Assembly (NCBI GenBank): GCA_030407085.1
Contig: JAQOWT010000008.1
Coordinates: 124,001 to 188,000 of the forward strand
Direction: 5' to 3'
DNA from: Trichopria drosophilae
Lineage: Eukaryota > Arthropoda > Insecta > Hymenoptera > Diapriidae
Length of the DNA stretch: 64,000 nucleotides
The notes under the pieces: generated by a model
Seen by the model: the letters and a program-made list of their open reading frames with translations, nothing else
What the model was told of the DNA's origin: nothing
Database searches by the model: none
Program-made: the position numbers and the translations under genes
Part shown: one piece after another, positions 1-10,718 of the stretch
Position numbering within the stretch: the first letter of the stretch is position 1
Layout of the letters: each line of letters opens with the position of its first letter

Positions 1-390
1 AAAGAAGAAGAAACCGGAAAAAGGAATGACAACGTAATATTTATCTTTAACAATTATCTGTTTCCAATATTTAAAAAAATATGTTTATATATTATTAATG
101 AAAATAATAATAACATTGGATTATAATAAAGAAAAAAAAGCATAAAAATATTACGGATACTCAGAACTCTGATGATAGCATCAAAAATTAAACTGATAAA
201 GTACGAAGGTCCACTACCTGCAAAACCATCCCTCCGATTATAAAATGGGAAATGCTCTAGGAATGTGACCAAACTAAACCGGCGACCTAAAACCTACAAC
301 TGTTATGGCTGGTTATTGCGGGTAGGGAAAACCAATTCTGAACAATTGTCTGCAAACAGCTTATGGAAAGGTTATTTACTTCGACCCAGA
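1..390. other. AT-rich intergenic DNA, nothing recognised
   Basis: Short open frames occur on both strands, but none has coding-like composition, a splice context or a recognisable motif. I see no gene here. Confidence 0.5.
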
Positions 391-912
391 CTAAGTCTGG
401 ACGAAGTATTGAATTTGGTCACTTCGGGCATAAAAATTACCCTATAGGTTTTCATCAAATGTCGACGTTTCAGACCCTAAGGAACCCAAATCAACAATAA
501 AAAAATTTGTGTCCGTGATCTTGTACGTACGTACGTCCGTACGTCCCGTTTTTTTGTCTCGCGATAACTCGCGAACGGATAAGCGTATTGACGTAAATTT
601 CTAAAATTTCTAAATTCATCCGTCCATTACTAACAAAAAATAGCCCCAATTAAGTTACTGCATAGTTTTTTGCATTTATTTGGAAAAATACAAATTTTAT
701 TAAAAAATGTTTCAAACAAAAAAGATAGACCATGATATTCTCTACAAAAAAGGTTATATGCATTTTCTTCCTAAAGTCAACGATAATGCCATAAAAACTG
801 GTTTAAAATGTTTATGACTATTGTCTGAAAAAGTATTGAATTTGGTCACCTCGGCAAAAAATTACCCTATATTTTTTCATCAAATATCGACTTTTCGACC
901 CCCTACCCCCCA
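391..912. repeat. Interspersed repeat with a direct repeat pair
   Basis: Positions about 403-478 and 830-903 are diverged direct copies. Both contain AAGTATTGAATTTGGTCAC, then AAAATTACCCTATA and TTTTCATCAAAT. Between them, at about 523-600, lies a block with CGTACGTACGTCCGTACGTC followed by TCGCGATAACTCGCGAACGG, which reads like a transposon-derived repeat. No open frame of note is present. The family is not recognised. Confidence 0.5.
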
Positions 913-1478
913 GCGATAGTCTTCGCCAGCCCCTCGGGCGCGGTGATCACCTACGGGCTCATAAGTTCTTTTACGCCCTTGATACGAAAATAACTATTTC
1001 GATATATGTATCTAAAACATGTCTTATAGTATCTAAAAGATATCCGTCAGAGATCTTTTCGACACTTTCAAGATATCTTTGACGAATTATATGTATATAT
1101 ATATATATATTGTATATATAAGATCATAATGATACAGACAGTAAGTAGTAAAACACTGTAAACATGTAATATGCATCGAATAGTCTATTACAATACAAGT
1201 GCTTGAAGTAAGTGTTTTGCAACTTTTATTTATTATTACTTCGGCTGGCCTGTTGTCGGGGTCGAAGTTTTGAAAATGCTCATTTTCAATTTTCATACAT
1301 ATCAGAAACACTATATTGTTGTAACATATCTATCGAAGCCACTTGGACATAAATATGATTGGAACCCCAAATATCGATATAGTTTTATAATATAATTGAA
1401 ATTTGAAACAAACACATATAATTTAAATTTAAGAACTTGAATATGTCGGGCGCAATATGTTGGTATAAATTTGAGATA
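913..1478. other. Non-coding stretch with an AT microsatellite
   Basis: A short GC-rich patch (about 910-970) is followed by AT-rich DNA. An imperfect (AT)n tract covers 1091-1128. No gene is seen. Confidence 0.5.
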
Positions 1479-2480
1479 TTAAGGGGTTACACCACCTTGA
1501 ACGCCTGAAAATTGGAGGGTATTTCAAGAATTAATTTTGACAAAACTATTAAAAATACAACTTTTTAATATTTATAATATCAAAGTACATATATTTCACT
1601 CAAAAAAAATTCTTGAAAGAAGAAAAAATCTTAAAAAATGGTGAAGATATAGGGAGTCTCGCAAGCCACTTTTCTTAGCGCACGGCCGGCCCGTGCGGTG
1701 TACATGCTGAACAGCACAATTTTTATCTGAAACCCAAGAACAAAAATTTTTTTTAAACTATATTAAATTACCTACAGCATGACGTAGCCGTTTAAACAAA
1801 AATTTTTTTTTGAGCAAATGGGAGCACTTTGAAAAAAACAATTTTTTTTTGGGTACGAAATTTCTGTTTTAAAAATGCATAACTTTTTCAAAAAAAATTA
1901 TCTCGAAAAAATCCTACGTCATGCCGTAGAGAATGTTATAGAAAAGCTGTGTACAAATTTTGAAGAGAATCGGTCGAGTAATTTTTGAGAAATCGTGTAC
2001 ACCGCTCCAAAAAATGTAGTTTTGAGAAAAACGCAAAAGAAGATAAAAGAGTACTTTAAGGTATTAAAACTCGGGGATCTTTTGGGAAGGAATATACGCC
2101 TGGAGGAGACATTCTATGAAACTTCGGAAATCACAACAAAGCCCTCAGAACGATTCAAAGAGCTAAGGTTATTGGGAAGCGCCAGACAGCTTAAGCCGGT
2201 ATTTCGGACTACCTGCAGCGCTCACTTCTAATGACTGTAAAATCCACAAATGATGAGATATTTTTAAACCCGACGTCTTAAAATGACCGTAAGAACATAG
2301 CCTCTCGGCAGCAATGCTGGCACTAACAAATTCGGAGCTATTTATGCGTCAATTGCTTGTCTCCCTCCGAATATAGCTTCACGATTGTGCAGCATTCTAT
2401 TTTCAACTTTTGTACGTTCATCGGATAAATTAAAATGTAGTAATGCCAAGGTTTTCCATAAGTTAAGGGGTTACACCACC
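1479..2480. repeat. Two direct copies of a TTAA-edged repeat end
   Basis: The 18-mer TTAAGGGGTTACACCACC occurs at 1479-1496 and again, in the same orientation, at 2463-2480. The leading TTAA would suit a transposon that targets TTAA (piggyBac or Kolobok type), but I found no inverted partner of this end in the neighbourhood. DNA between the copies includes a weak 78-codon frame (1995-2231) with no recognisable feature. Confidence 0.4.
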
Positions 2481-2505
2481 CTGAAATTTTAAAAAAATCC
2501 TTTTT

Positions 2506-2557
2506 TTCTACATAATTTTAATGCCTATATTAAAATAGGCATTAAAATTATGTAGAA
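2506..2557. repeat. Perfect 22-bp inverted repeat (hairpin)
   Basis: Arms 2506-2527 and 2536-2557 are exact reverse complements around an 8-base spacer. The arm begins TTCTACATAATTTTAATG. It directly follows the second copy of the TTAAGGGG repeat end, so it may be a foldback junction of that repeat. Confidence 0.7.
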
Positions 2558-2575
2558 TTTCCTACCTCTAAATCG

Positions 2576-3219
2576 TCAAAAAAAAATGTATAACGGTAAT
2601 AGATTATGATTTTGTGACTGTCGAAAATATTTAGATTTCCATAATTTTGCTTGAATAATATTGGTAATAATGTTTGAATCTTCGCTTAATTTAGCAATAT
2701 ATTGCATTATGCCACTAAAAATTCCAGGAATTTCCAAGAAAAAGTTTAGAGTTTCGCGTAGCGGAATATATACACCGTTCAGATTCTCTGGCAGAAGCAC
2801 CGTTTCATCATTAATAATTTTTTCAATAAATGTTGTTCCAATCGGAAATTCTATAAAATCAATGAGCCCCTTAGTTTTTAAAAGTTGAAATCGATGGGAC
2901 TCTGTTTTTACATTGTCAAATATAATACTATAATTCTGGAAACACTTATGAATTTCCATCATTGTAGAATCAGCAATATTTTCAATTTTAATATCTTTAA
3001 GATGTCCTCTTTTAGAGATGGTAATAACATTTTGCGAAGAAAATTATGAATGAAATTTATTGTGATATCAACTGTGTTTCTCGGTAAATTTGGATTAGCA
3101 TAGAGTGATAAAATGAACGTTAAAATACGATTTATTAGAGAGATTAAATCCATTGTATCTTGTGATATAATTAAAAAATACAGAATTAAGTAAAAACAAA
3201 TGCCTAAATGTGAATTCAC
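2576..3219 (-). pseudogene. Decayed fragment of a transposon-like multicopy gene (block A)
   Basis: Two overlapping minus-strand frames (2959-3219 and 2576-2962) read as one protein broken by a frameshift near 2960-3000. The first part has ILTFILSLYANPNLPRNTVD. The second has GLIDFIEFPIGTTF, then VYIPLRETLNFFLEIPGI, and ends with a QAKLWKSKY-like segment. From memory this resembles an uncharacterised multicopy protein family of arthropod genomes that behaves like a mobile element, but I cannot name it and ran no search. There is no plausible start codon or promoter. The frameshift and the lack of continuation past 2576 argue for a dead fragment. It sits downstream of block B on the same strand and may come from a separate copy of the same family. 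Confidence 0.5.
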
Positions 3220-3235
3220 TTAAGAATTTCAACTA

Positions 3236-5420
3236 TTAATTTAGTAACCCAAGCACTACTTTTTTTGAACTAAGACAGTACGTCGTATTATCTATAAAAG
3301 ACCATACAAAGTCGCAAACGAAAGGAAATGCATTTAATGCCATCAGGCACTTGTAGCAACTTTCAACAGCCTTCAGTGGATTCTCAAAAATATAATTTTC
3401 TGCGTTTATAGACACAAAAATTTGAGGATTTTCTAATCTTCCCAAGAAAACTATGTAGGGATGAATTTCTTGTCGTAAATTTGTTAACCAATTCTCAAAT
3501 GCCCTTTGTTCGGTAGTCAGGTTTTCACAGTCCTATATAAAGCAATATCGTGGGTTCCTGCGACAATTAATGTCATTTAATACGTTAAAAGTTATTTAAA
3601 ATTCTAAAAGAACCCTTAACAATTTCAAGTTATAATACCGAAGTGAAAATGGTCAAAAAACGCGTACAACATAAGCTAAACATTTTCGAAATTATTGCTA
3701 TGTTGTTATTTATTTTCTACTTTTTAATAATTTTTTTTGCATAAATGTAGGTTTTTTCTTCTATTTGCAAAGAAACGAATAACTATGGGAATCGAGAATT
3801 TGTTTAACTCCTTGATTGCTGCGCATGACGAAGATTTTTTCCCGAAATTACAAATTAAGCACACGAAGTCAGTAAGTGATGCAAATTAAAAATACGTCCA
3901 TTTCTAGATAGTCCAAGGTATATTAAATAAAATGCCGTTGTCCGTTTTCGAAATCACAGTTTAAAACAGAAAATATTAAACATTTAAAACTGCAGGTTTT
4001 AGGATTTTTTCAAAATCTTCGTCATCGGCAGTCAAGGGGTTAAACGTCTTTTTTAAAACGAATTTTTCAACTCTTTTTTTTTCACGCATTAATTGACAGA
4101 AAAATATGCAATGAAATCAGCTGAAAATTAAGAAACAGACTTTGATTAGGTAAATTGTTATTACAGAATTTAATGCACGAAAGCTTCAAGAGAACCGAAA
4201 TTTATCAAAAATTGTTCGACATTACATTAAGACTTTTTAGGACACTAGTCATTCCTTAACAAGAAACAAAAATCACATCATACCTGCTTCAAATAAATCT
4301 TTATGCAACTCTAAGAACTGCTTTACATCAACAGCTTTGCTTTTCTGGCAATGTGTAATAATCTTTTTTGCTATCGCGGGCCACATGACAGAAAATATCG
4401 TATGATAGTACGGTGTCTTCTCAATTAGTTGTTTTAAGTTGGAGTTCACATTTGCCAGTTCCAAAACAAGAGTTTCGAAATCTTGTTCCAGCTACATTCA
4501 TATCACATTCAAATTAAACACAACGTTCACTCTACAGTTCTTAAAATGTGTAAACTCCGCAAATTCACTGTATTATAGTGAAATTTTACTCCCTAAAAGT
4601 GCCGATCGGACCACTCTAACTTACCGTGGTCTGATTGGCACTGCAACCAAAAGAAATTTGGGAGTTTTCATTTGTAGAATTTTAGAAAAACCGTACTAAA
4701 ACTGTTATAAAGTACAGCTTTACAAAATAAAGTAATGGGAGTCATAATATATAGAAGATGAAATAACGATCCCTTTTGCAAATAGAATAAACTTTATAAA
4801 CATCTGTAAATATAGAAATAAAAAATATATCCTACCAGCGAAATGCCAAGCGGAAGCTTCAAGCATGGAAAACTGCGAAAATACGTTTTTAGCGGAAGTA
4901 TTTTGATTATCTTTTCCTTCTGAAGAAGCAATTTTTTGCGTTCCTGAAAAGCATTCTCCCATTGCCTAGTGACTTCTGCTAGGCTATGTAAATCTTGAAT
5001 TTGATTCGTTAAACATTCCAAATTACAAGTACCTGTATAAAATATTAGTGTACTGTTACGTATAAAATATAAGAAAAATTCCAAATAAATAAGTATATAA
5101 TGCAGCTATTAATGAAAAGATAAACTTCATTCGTTTATGTATTCACTTAGACAATCAGGTAATGTAAAATGCAACACACGTTTTTACGTTCAGTATTATT
5201 ATTCGATGCATTATCAGATGTTTGATCAGTTTGAATCAAAATTTGTGCTTCACGAAGTTCTTTTCTTACTATCCTATAATAATTATATAGGCATCCTCTA
5301 GCACATGTGCTTTCATTTTCTTTATTTTCAGAGCTCGAAACGTAAAACAAATCAGGATTTTCTGTTTGGAACAGCTCTTTTATTTGGTCTCTTAGGGAAG
5401 CAAATACGCTTGCTTTTATT
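3236..5420 (-). pseudogene. Multi-exon transposon-like gene remnant (block B)
   Basis: Four minus-strand exons can be drawn. Exon 5188-5420 follows acceptor TATATTTAG and contains FASLRDQIKELFQTENPD. Exon 4836-5032 follows TTATACAG and contains LAEVTRQWENAFQERKK. Exon 4284-4491 follows GAATGTAG, contains LKQLIEKTPYYHTIF and ends at donor CAG/GTATGA. Exon 3236-3532 contains FENWLTNLRQEIHPYI and LMALNAFPFVCDFVW, then a stop. Phases agree across the first three exons (1, then 2 plus 1, then 0), which supports real splicing once. The third and fourth do not agree in phase, so an exon is missing or shifted; a MITE lies in that gap. The family resembles block A and is not named. Whether the THAP exon at 6.6-6.9 kb belongs to it is open. 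Confidence 0.5.
3802..4045. mobile_element. MITE, copy 1 (GTTTAAC..GACGAAGATTTT ends)
   Basis: The two ends are inverted copies. The left reads GTTTAACTCCTTGATTGC then GACGAAGATTTT; the right, reverse-complemented, reads GTTTAACCCCTTGACTGCC then GACGAAGATTTT. Length is about 244 bp with no coding capacity. A second, more diverged copy lies at about 42,643-42,897. It sits in the intron-like gap of block B. Confidence 0.65.
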
Positions 5421-6592
5421 CTAAATATAAATATTTAAATTCGTTATATTTTTTTTTTATAACATTATTTCCATAGTATTTCGAGAATTTTTTTATGCTA
5501 CATTATTATGTTTTTATTTGAATATAGGTTATAATAATGTAACAAATTTTAAATAAATCGAAATTTATGATAAAGTAATAATTGATTGTATAATATTTTT
5601 GTAATAAATTGTATATATGTATTTCATTTCCCTTTAGAATTATTTTTAATAGTCTTGTTAATTTATTGTTAATATTCTTAATGTATTTGAACTTACTTAT
5701 AATTAATAGGATCACGACATATTTCATTATAGATTATCAAGTCTTTGAGTCTTGCATAGTTCTTTGTAATTCAAAATTACCAGCATTATCTTCAAAAACA
5801 ACTTCCATTTCTTCTATCGATATGTCCAAATCCTCGTTTTCCACTATATTTGATAATAGACCTTAACAAATTCTTTTCAAGCCAACTAACTATCACTCTT
5901 TTACTATTTTACAATGATGTTCATGGACTTTTTGTGTGCAGCTGGATATGTCACTAGGCGTTCAGCAAAAAATGACAGCTTATGTACCGTGAAGTTGGCA
6001 CGACTAGTGTGCGATTCGCACGCGTTTATTATTCCGAATAGGCGCAGCGCCCATGCCAAATTATGAATAAAATTAAACCTATCATTTTGCGTTTCTGATA
6101 TCCTTAAAGAACGCCTGTTGTGCTAAAATATTTTCAGTGTATATATATAGTAAGAAATTTCACAACGCCTTTTCATTGTAGAGTTATTATTGCTTCAACA
6201 GCTATTGGAGCTGTCGATAGGGTTCGTGTATCTGTAAGAGTCACCGATATAACTTATAGTCATAGGAAATGTAAATATATATTAGTAAAAAATATATTAA
6301 ATCTCTTCTAATATAACACATAATGTACAATAAATTAAAAACACGATTACCCGTTGCTTATATCACTTGTACCTCTCGAGATCAGTTTGACTTTTTAAAG
6401 CATTGCCAATTTTATAGCCAAGATTTTGGCATGGTGCCCAGTCTGGGTTTGTTGTGTCTTCCAAAGAAGCGGGGTTTCTAGGTGTGGATAGATATATTTA
6501 AAATTAAAAATTTAATTAATGAAATTCGTTCATGTATACCGGAAATAAAATGTCTTGCGCACACACGAAAATATTTTAATTTTTGAATTTTA
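5421..6592. other. AT-rich gap between THAP exon and block B
   Basis: Mostly AT-rich sequence. The minus strand at about 5,735-5,850 has a coding-like patch (reading LDISIEEMEV) that could be another exon of the decayed gene, but I could not fix its splice sites. Confidence 0.3.
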
Positions 6593-6862
6593 TTATGTTA
6601 ATTTTAGAGAATCAGACAATTTTCCCCTTTTTATCACTGTTTCCCAAGCTCTTTGTCTGCTTTTGGAAAGTTTAATCACTTTGTCAGCATCTTCAGTAAG
6701 ACTTTCAGAACCATTCGTTTTATGACGATCTGTTGTCATGTATTTGCGATTATTAATACTTATTATGCTCGGAATACTATAAAATGATATTCTATCTCTA
6801 TCTCCACGTTTTGAACAACCTACAATACAACAAAATGAGACCATATTTGCTTTAAAATACAT
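6593..6862 (-). pseudogene. THAP-type zinc-finger exon (partial)
   Basis: An 89-codon minus-strand frame. The likely start is the internal methionine at 6844, reading MVSFCCIVGCSKRGDRDRIS, followed by FYSIPS and, about 40 residues on, SRQRAWETVIKRG. That order (Cys pair, basic stretch, F-x-x-P-like segment, conserved Trp in a K/R-rich helix) is the N-terminal half of a THAP domain, a C2CH zinc-binding DNA-binding module found in host regulators and in P-element-like and related transposases. The distal Cys and His are not in this frame. The exon must splice onward or is truncated; the frame runs into a stop at 6593 and no strong donor is visible. Decayed minus-strand transposon-like exons follow downstream. 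Confidence 0.6.
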
Positions 6863-6899
6863 AAATAATATATTTTTCTCTTATCGTCAATTCTAATTT

Positions 6900-8160
6900 A
6901 AAGGAAAACGCGGTTTGTTTGTCCTCCAGTATCCTCCATCTTGGATTTTAGGGACACGTGACCTGTCGTGACGTCACAGCGTGAAATGCTCTACAAAAGG
7001 TCTGGGACGACGCCATTACTGGCATTCTCGTTTTTCTGTTCGATCGGTGCGGACCTCTTACTCGGTGTTCTTGTACAACCGTTTCTCGGCGTGACGCAAT
7101 CTACCCAGGATTCACGAAGAGAAACAGGAGTAGATACAGGTTGGTGTTTTATCTTTTGATTATTTATATTCAAGAAGTGGAATTTGTGCGCGAAATCGAA
7201 AGTGTGAAAAATGGTCAAGTCTACGAAGCCATACCCGGAACTAGCTGACTTGGACGGGCCCAGCTACACGGAGAAACTTTCCTTGTGGATAGACAAAGTT
7301 CGCAGGAAAAGAAGACGGGTGAAAAATCGTCGGAGAAATTTGCGTATCGAGGCTGTGCTCACTGACCTTTTAAGCAACGCAGTCTGGGAACTGCGTCGTA
7401 ACCAATTGGATGCAGTAGTCAGCTGGCAAAACAAAAGAGCCCAGCTGATGCAAGATCTAAAAATCCTTGGCTGGACGGCCTCTTCCAATCTTGGCGAAGG
7501 AGATGAACCTAAAAAGGAACAAAATCCTTGGGAAGGCGAACTGTGCGCTGAATTGAGCAGCTTCGATTCTTTCATGGCTCAACTTAATGAAATCAAAACG
7601 CCGCTTGAAAGATGAATACATTTCGTGTCTGATCCAGAATGCTGCGTTTACAACCAATGGAGGAATGACCAAATCATTCGAACCTGATCCACTGAAAAGA
7701 AGAGGACCGGAATGGATCTACTGGGGCGTCGCAAGACGCAGCACCATGACGTGCCGCCGGATTTGTGAAGTCTGTCTTCTACAATAGTGTATATCTAGTG
7801 TTTTTTACTTGCAGTCTCGCCGTGAGAATGGAACGAGCGGAGGTGCAGCCAGACTGGTGACCTTGGGGACTCCCACTTTGGCCAAACTTTTGTGCGCTTG
7901 GGCCTGCATCCGTTTGGTTTGTAGACTGTATCGAAACGTAAGTTTCTTCTTTGAGTCACTAAAATATAACATTATTAGAACAATATTAGGTTATTGTTGA
8001 CTATTTCGTAAAGTTTTCGTCGCTCTAGTTTAATTGCGAGTTTGTAAATAGCGTTTTGCTTATTAATTTTATATTTACAAGATTGTGAACTAGTTTATAG
8101 GATATGAAATATTTTGACGTTTTGCTATTTGGAATAAAGAAAACGTTGTTAAAAAAAAAA
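6900..8160 (+). other. Transcription-unit-like block ending in AATAAA and an A-tract
   Basis: This block is richer in GC than its surroundings. It starts with a TGACGTCA-containing segment (about 6970), carries the ORF at 7211, and ends with GGAATAAAG followed by a run of A (about 8131-8160). That ending is what a polyadenylated transcript copied back into the genome leaves, or a LINE 3' end. I found no matching target-site duplication. A normal gene whose 3' end lies next to a genomic A-run is the alternative. Confidence 0.35.
7211..7615 (+). CDS. Hypothetical basic protein, 134 aa
   Basis: The frame starts at ATG 7211 in context AAAAATGG, favourable for initiation. It is preceded by a leader without upstream ATGs in the last 40 bases. 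The product is hydrophilic with a strongly basic patch around residues 34-46 (KVRRKRRRVKNRRR) that could be a nuclear-localisation or nucleic-acid-binding segment, then a predicted helical stretch and an acidic tail. There is no signal peptide or membrane segment, and I recognise no family. A second frame at 7587-7787 overlaps the end and has coding-like composition (GPEWIYWGVARR), so a single-base frameshift may have split a longer protein. The block looks retrocopied or transposon-borne; function is unknown. Confidence 0.4.
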   Translation: MVKSTKPYPELADLDGPSYTEKLSLWIDKVRRKRRRVKNRRRNLRIEAVLTDLLSNAVWELRRNQLDAVVSWQNKRAQLMQDLKILGWTASSNLGEGDEPKKEQNPWEGELCAELSSFDSFMAQLNEIKTPLER

Positions 8161-8934
8161 AGAATTCTACTTTCCTTCCCACTAATTTTATTCTTAATCT
8201 ACTAATTATGTGAACAATTTTCAGTCTGGCATTCATCATAGAAATCTCATTGCGGGCGAGTCGACTGAAATGACGTTTGGTTTCTCGGCAAGCAAATGCA
8301 TTGTGTCAAAATGGACCGAAGAATCCATGTTGCACGTCTGAAAACACCATCTGAATACATGAATCACCCTACCTTCGCACCCTCACGTATCGATCGCTGA
8401 AAGGTGAAAGCGAAAGAAATGAAGGCAAAGCTTGGAAAAGTTGTGGTCGGTGAGAGGATCCCTTCTAGCTCCCTATTTCGTAGTTTCCTTACCAGGTTCA
8501 AGACCGGTAGATCGACGAGCTGCTCAAGGTCTTCGATAAATCGCAAAGTCCCGTCTGTTTAATCTGGTCATTCTAGGATAAGAAAACTCTAGGTATGGAA
8601 GTATTTGTATAAGTTTGTTGAAAAAGCCTGCACTAAAATAGCAGTACTGTTTGGCGTAACCGACACCGAAACGCTCGATGCAAGTAATGGCGTGAGTAGT
8701 TTTTTCCTTGGTCCTGCCACGGACAGAAATAACCGTATTTTCACAGATTGAGCAGAAGAAACCTTTACGAATACTAATCATCTCATACGCCGACCAGTTC
8801 AAGTTTGCGACTCAATGTGTATTACAAGCAGGACATTTAGACCACTTAGCTACAGAGAACTACATTCTATTTAAATCTAGAAATTGTATTTAAATTTCTG
8901 ATCGCAGTCATTTGTTTTAAACTCTTACGCGCCC
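8161..8934. other. Mixed region with a weak Cys-containing minus-strand frame
   Basis: The minus-strand frame 8524-8802 contains FFCSICENTVIS and later HAITCIERF, a C-x2-C...H-x3-C arrangement that could be a small zinc finger. The frame 8364-8546 on the same strand continues with LVDLPVLNLVRKLRNRELEG in another phase. On the plus strand an acceptor-like TTTTCAG at about 8224 precedes a 44-codon coding-like stretch ending in TGA near 8340. No family is recognised and none of these is firm. Confidence 0.25.
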
Positions 8935-9260
8935 CGCTCCCCTCGCTAGCGTCCACACGGCGATCCTTCACTTCCACGTTCCCCGGGAACCCCGTTCCCC
9001 TCTCGAGTACCACCAAGCTTCAGCGCCGGCGAAGACAACCGAACTAATATGGGAGGTGAGGGATGCAGGCGGTACAATCGATGAAACGGCAACGTCGCTA
9101 CGAGGCGCCTTCCCACTGATGCTCTGTTTTACCCCTGCAGCATCTGTTTTACCCGATGTACCACCTTTTCGCTACGTAGTTCCGGATAAATCTAATCCAA
9201 CGCGACGATCGAATTCCACCAAATCTGTCGCGTGTAAATCAGGGAACTGAGCGATCTCCA
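8935..9260. other. GC-rich block of unknown nature
   Basis: About 320 bases much richer in GC than the flanks, with runs such as CCCCGGGAACCCCGTTCCCC. A plus-strand frame (9056-9250) is open but has no recognisable motif. It may be a fragment of an unidentified repeat or a 5' region. Confidence 0.25.
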
Positions 9261-9745
9261 TACTATCTCTGCTATTAGTGAATTTCAAGCCTTGCACCGT
9301 TTTTCTGCACTCTTGCACCGAAAAGTGTAAACAAACACCGTCTACATGCAAGTCGTGCGGCTAGAGGTAGAGGTTAACTTATGGATTGTCCGGGTTTGTC
9401 GTTTGAAAATCAATATTTCTGAAGACATAATTTATGTATAAAAACATTTAACGAGTCTGACGAAATTTTCATGGTCATATATGTGTCATACAGGCCCTCA
9501 GTCTAAAGATTAACGGGATTTTATTAGTGAGACTATATGAGTGTTAGCGACAGCACTACAGGTGTGGAACACGTGCACCATTACACTGGTGCAGTAGGGC
9601 AGGAATAGTGCAGAGCTTGGAATTCGCTATATGGGGTTCTGAAATGGTGAAGTCACAGGAAGAGAAAAACAAACGTGACCGTCAGAACGTAGTGACTATC
9701 TAATTGTGACTTTGCCCTAGACGAAGTGTCGCGTAGTCATACTCA

Positions 9746-10249
9746 ATGAACCGAGAGGTGAGTAGTGTTAAAGATTCCGCAAAAGTGGATAAGTCGGAAA
9801 TAAAACGATTGAAACAAACGATAAAAGGTTTGGATGGATGGTCTAATTCCCTCGATTTGGAAAGATTAATTGGTTTTAATAACAAAAAGATATCCCCAGC
9901 ACAGAATATAGCGATGGTGCAGTTAAAAGATAAAGAAATCCCTTTCTTTTCATATACGCCAAGACATCTAAAAACCAAAACAATCGTACTGAAAGGAGTA
10001 AGAGGCGAATTTACAGAAACAGAAGTCCGAGACGATCTAGAAAGCGCAAATATGCCTGAAATAAAAATACAAAAAGTGACTAAACTGAATTTTGACAGAA
10101 ACGACAATAATAAATATTATTTCCTAATACACTTAACTAATGACAGTAATATCAAACAACTAGACAATATTAAAGCAGTACTGCAGCAGAAAATACGATG
10201 GGAAAAATTAAGAAGAAAACCAATTTTCCAGTGTAAAAAGTGCCAGCGC
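9746..10249 (+). pseudogene. Jockey-type LINE ORF1 (gag-like) fragment
   Basis: An uninterrupted frame from ATG 9746. It contains IPFFSYTPRHLKTKTIVLKG, then a segment with TETEVRDDLESANMP, FLIHLTNDSN, and KIRWEKLRRKPIFQCKKCQR. This order (Y-T-P, basic linker, VLKG, then the first Cys pair of a C2HC knuckle) matches the region preceding the zinc knuckles in Jockey-clade ORF1 proteins. In a complete protein several CCHC knuckles and a second ORF with endonuclease and reverse transcriptase would follow. Here the similarity stops abruptly right after the first Cys pair at about 10,250, although the frame stays open to 10,372 with unrelated residues. The N-terminal part is short for the family. 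It looks like a truncated, immobile copy. Confidence 0.65.
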
Positions 10250-10379
10250 GAAGCTTTTCGCAAGCTCACCGCCAATCGAGCTTCCATCAACAGGTGCATT
10301 TCGATAAAAAGATCGATGACTCTCGACCCGAACGAACGACGAGTTTCCGGCTACGTCATCCCTAGACAATAATTTTCGA

Positions 10380-10712
10380 ATACTCAGGGATTTTCGAAAA
10401 TACTCCGGAAAGTTTCGAATAACTCGTGCGTGTCTAGATCGCGAACTGAAAATTGAAATACGCTGCGCACATGCACTCGCTGACCACGTGCAGTTTGTGC
10501 CAAGAGGAGTGACATAAGGGCGCTCGATGAGACGCGTTTAAGATACTAAGACTGAGATCGAGTGTCGCGAAAGTTTAAGTGATAACGTTACGAAGTGCCA
10601 AAATACCCCAGACAAGATATTTTTCTAATACAGCAACAGGAAGGAATCGGAGGCGCCAAATTTTGAGGATTTTTGGAGATTTTCAGTTACCAAGGGGAGC
10701 CGATTTTGACGA
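10380..10712 (+). other. Possible non-coding first exon with strong splice donor
   Basis: A relatively GC-rich stretch ends at GACGA/GTAAGT with the donor at 10,713-10,718, an optimal 5' splice site, followed by several kilobases of AT-rich DNA with no visible coding exon. This is what a 5' untranslated first exon of a gene with a long first intron looks like. No TATA box is evident. Which gene it would serve is unknown; the plus-strand gene ending at 54 kb is one candidate. Confidence 0.25.
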
Positions 10713-10718
10713 GTAAGT

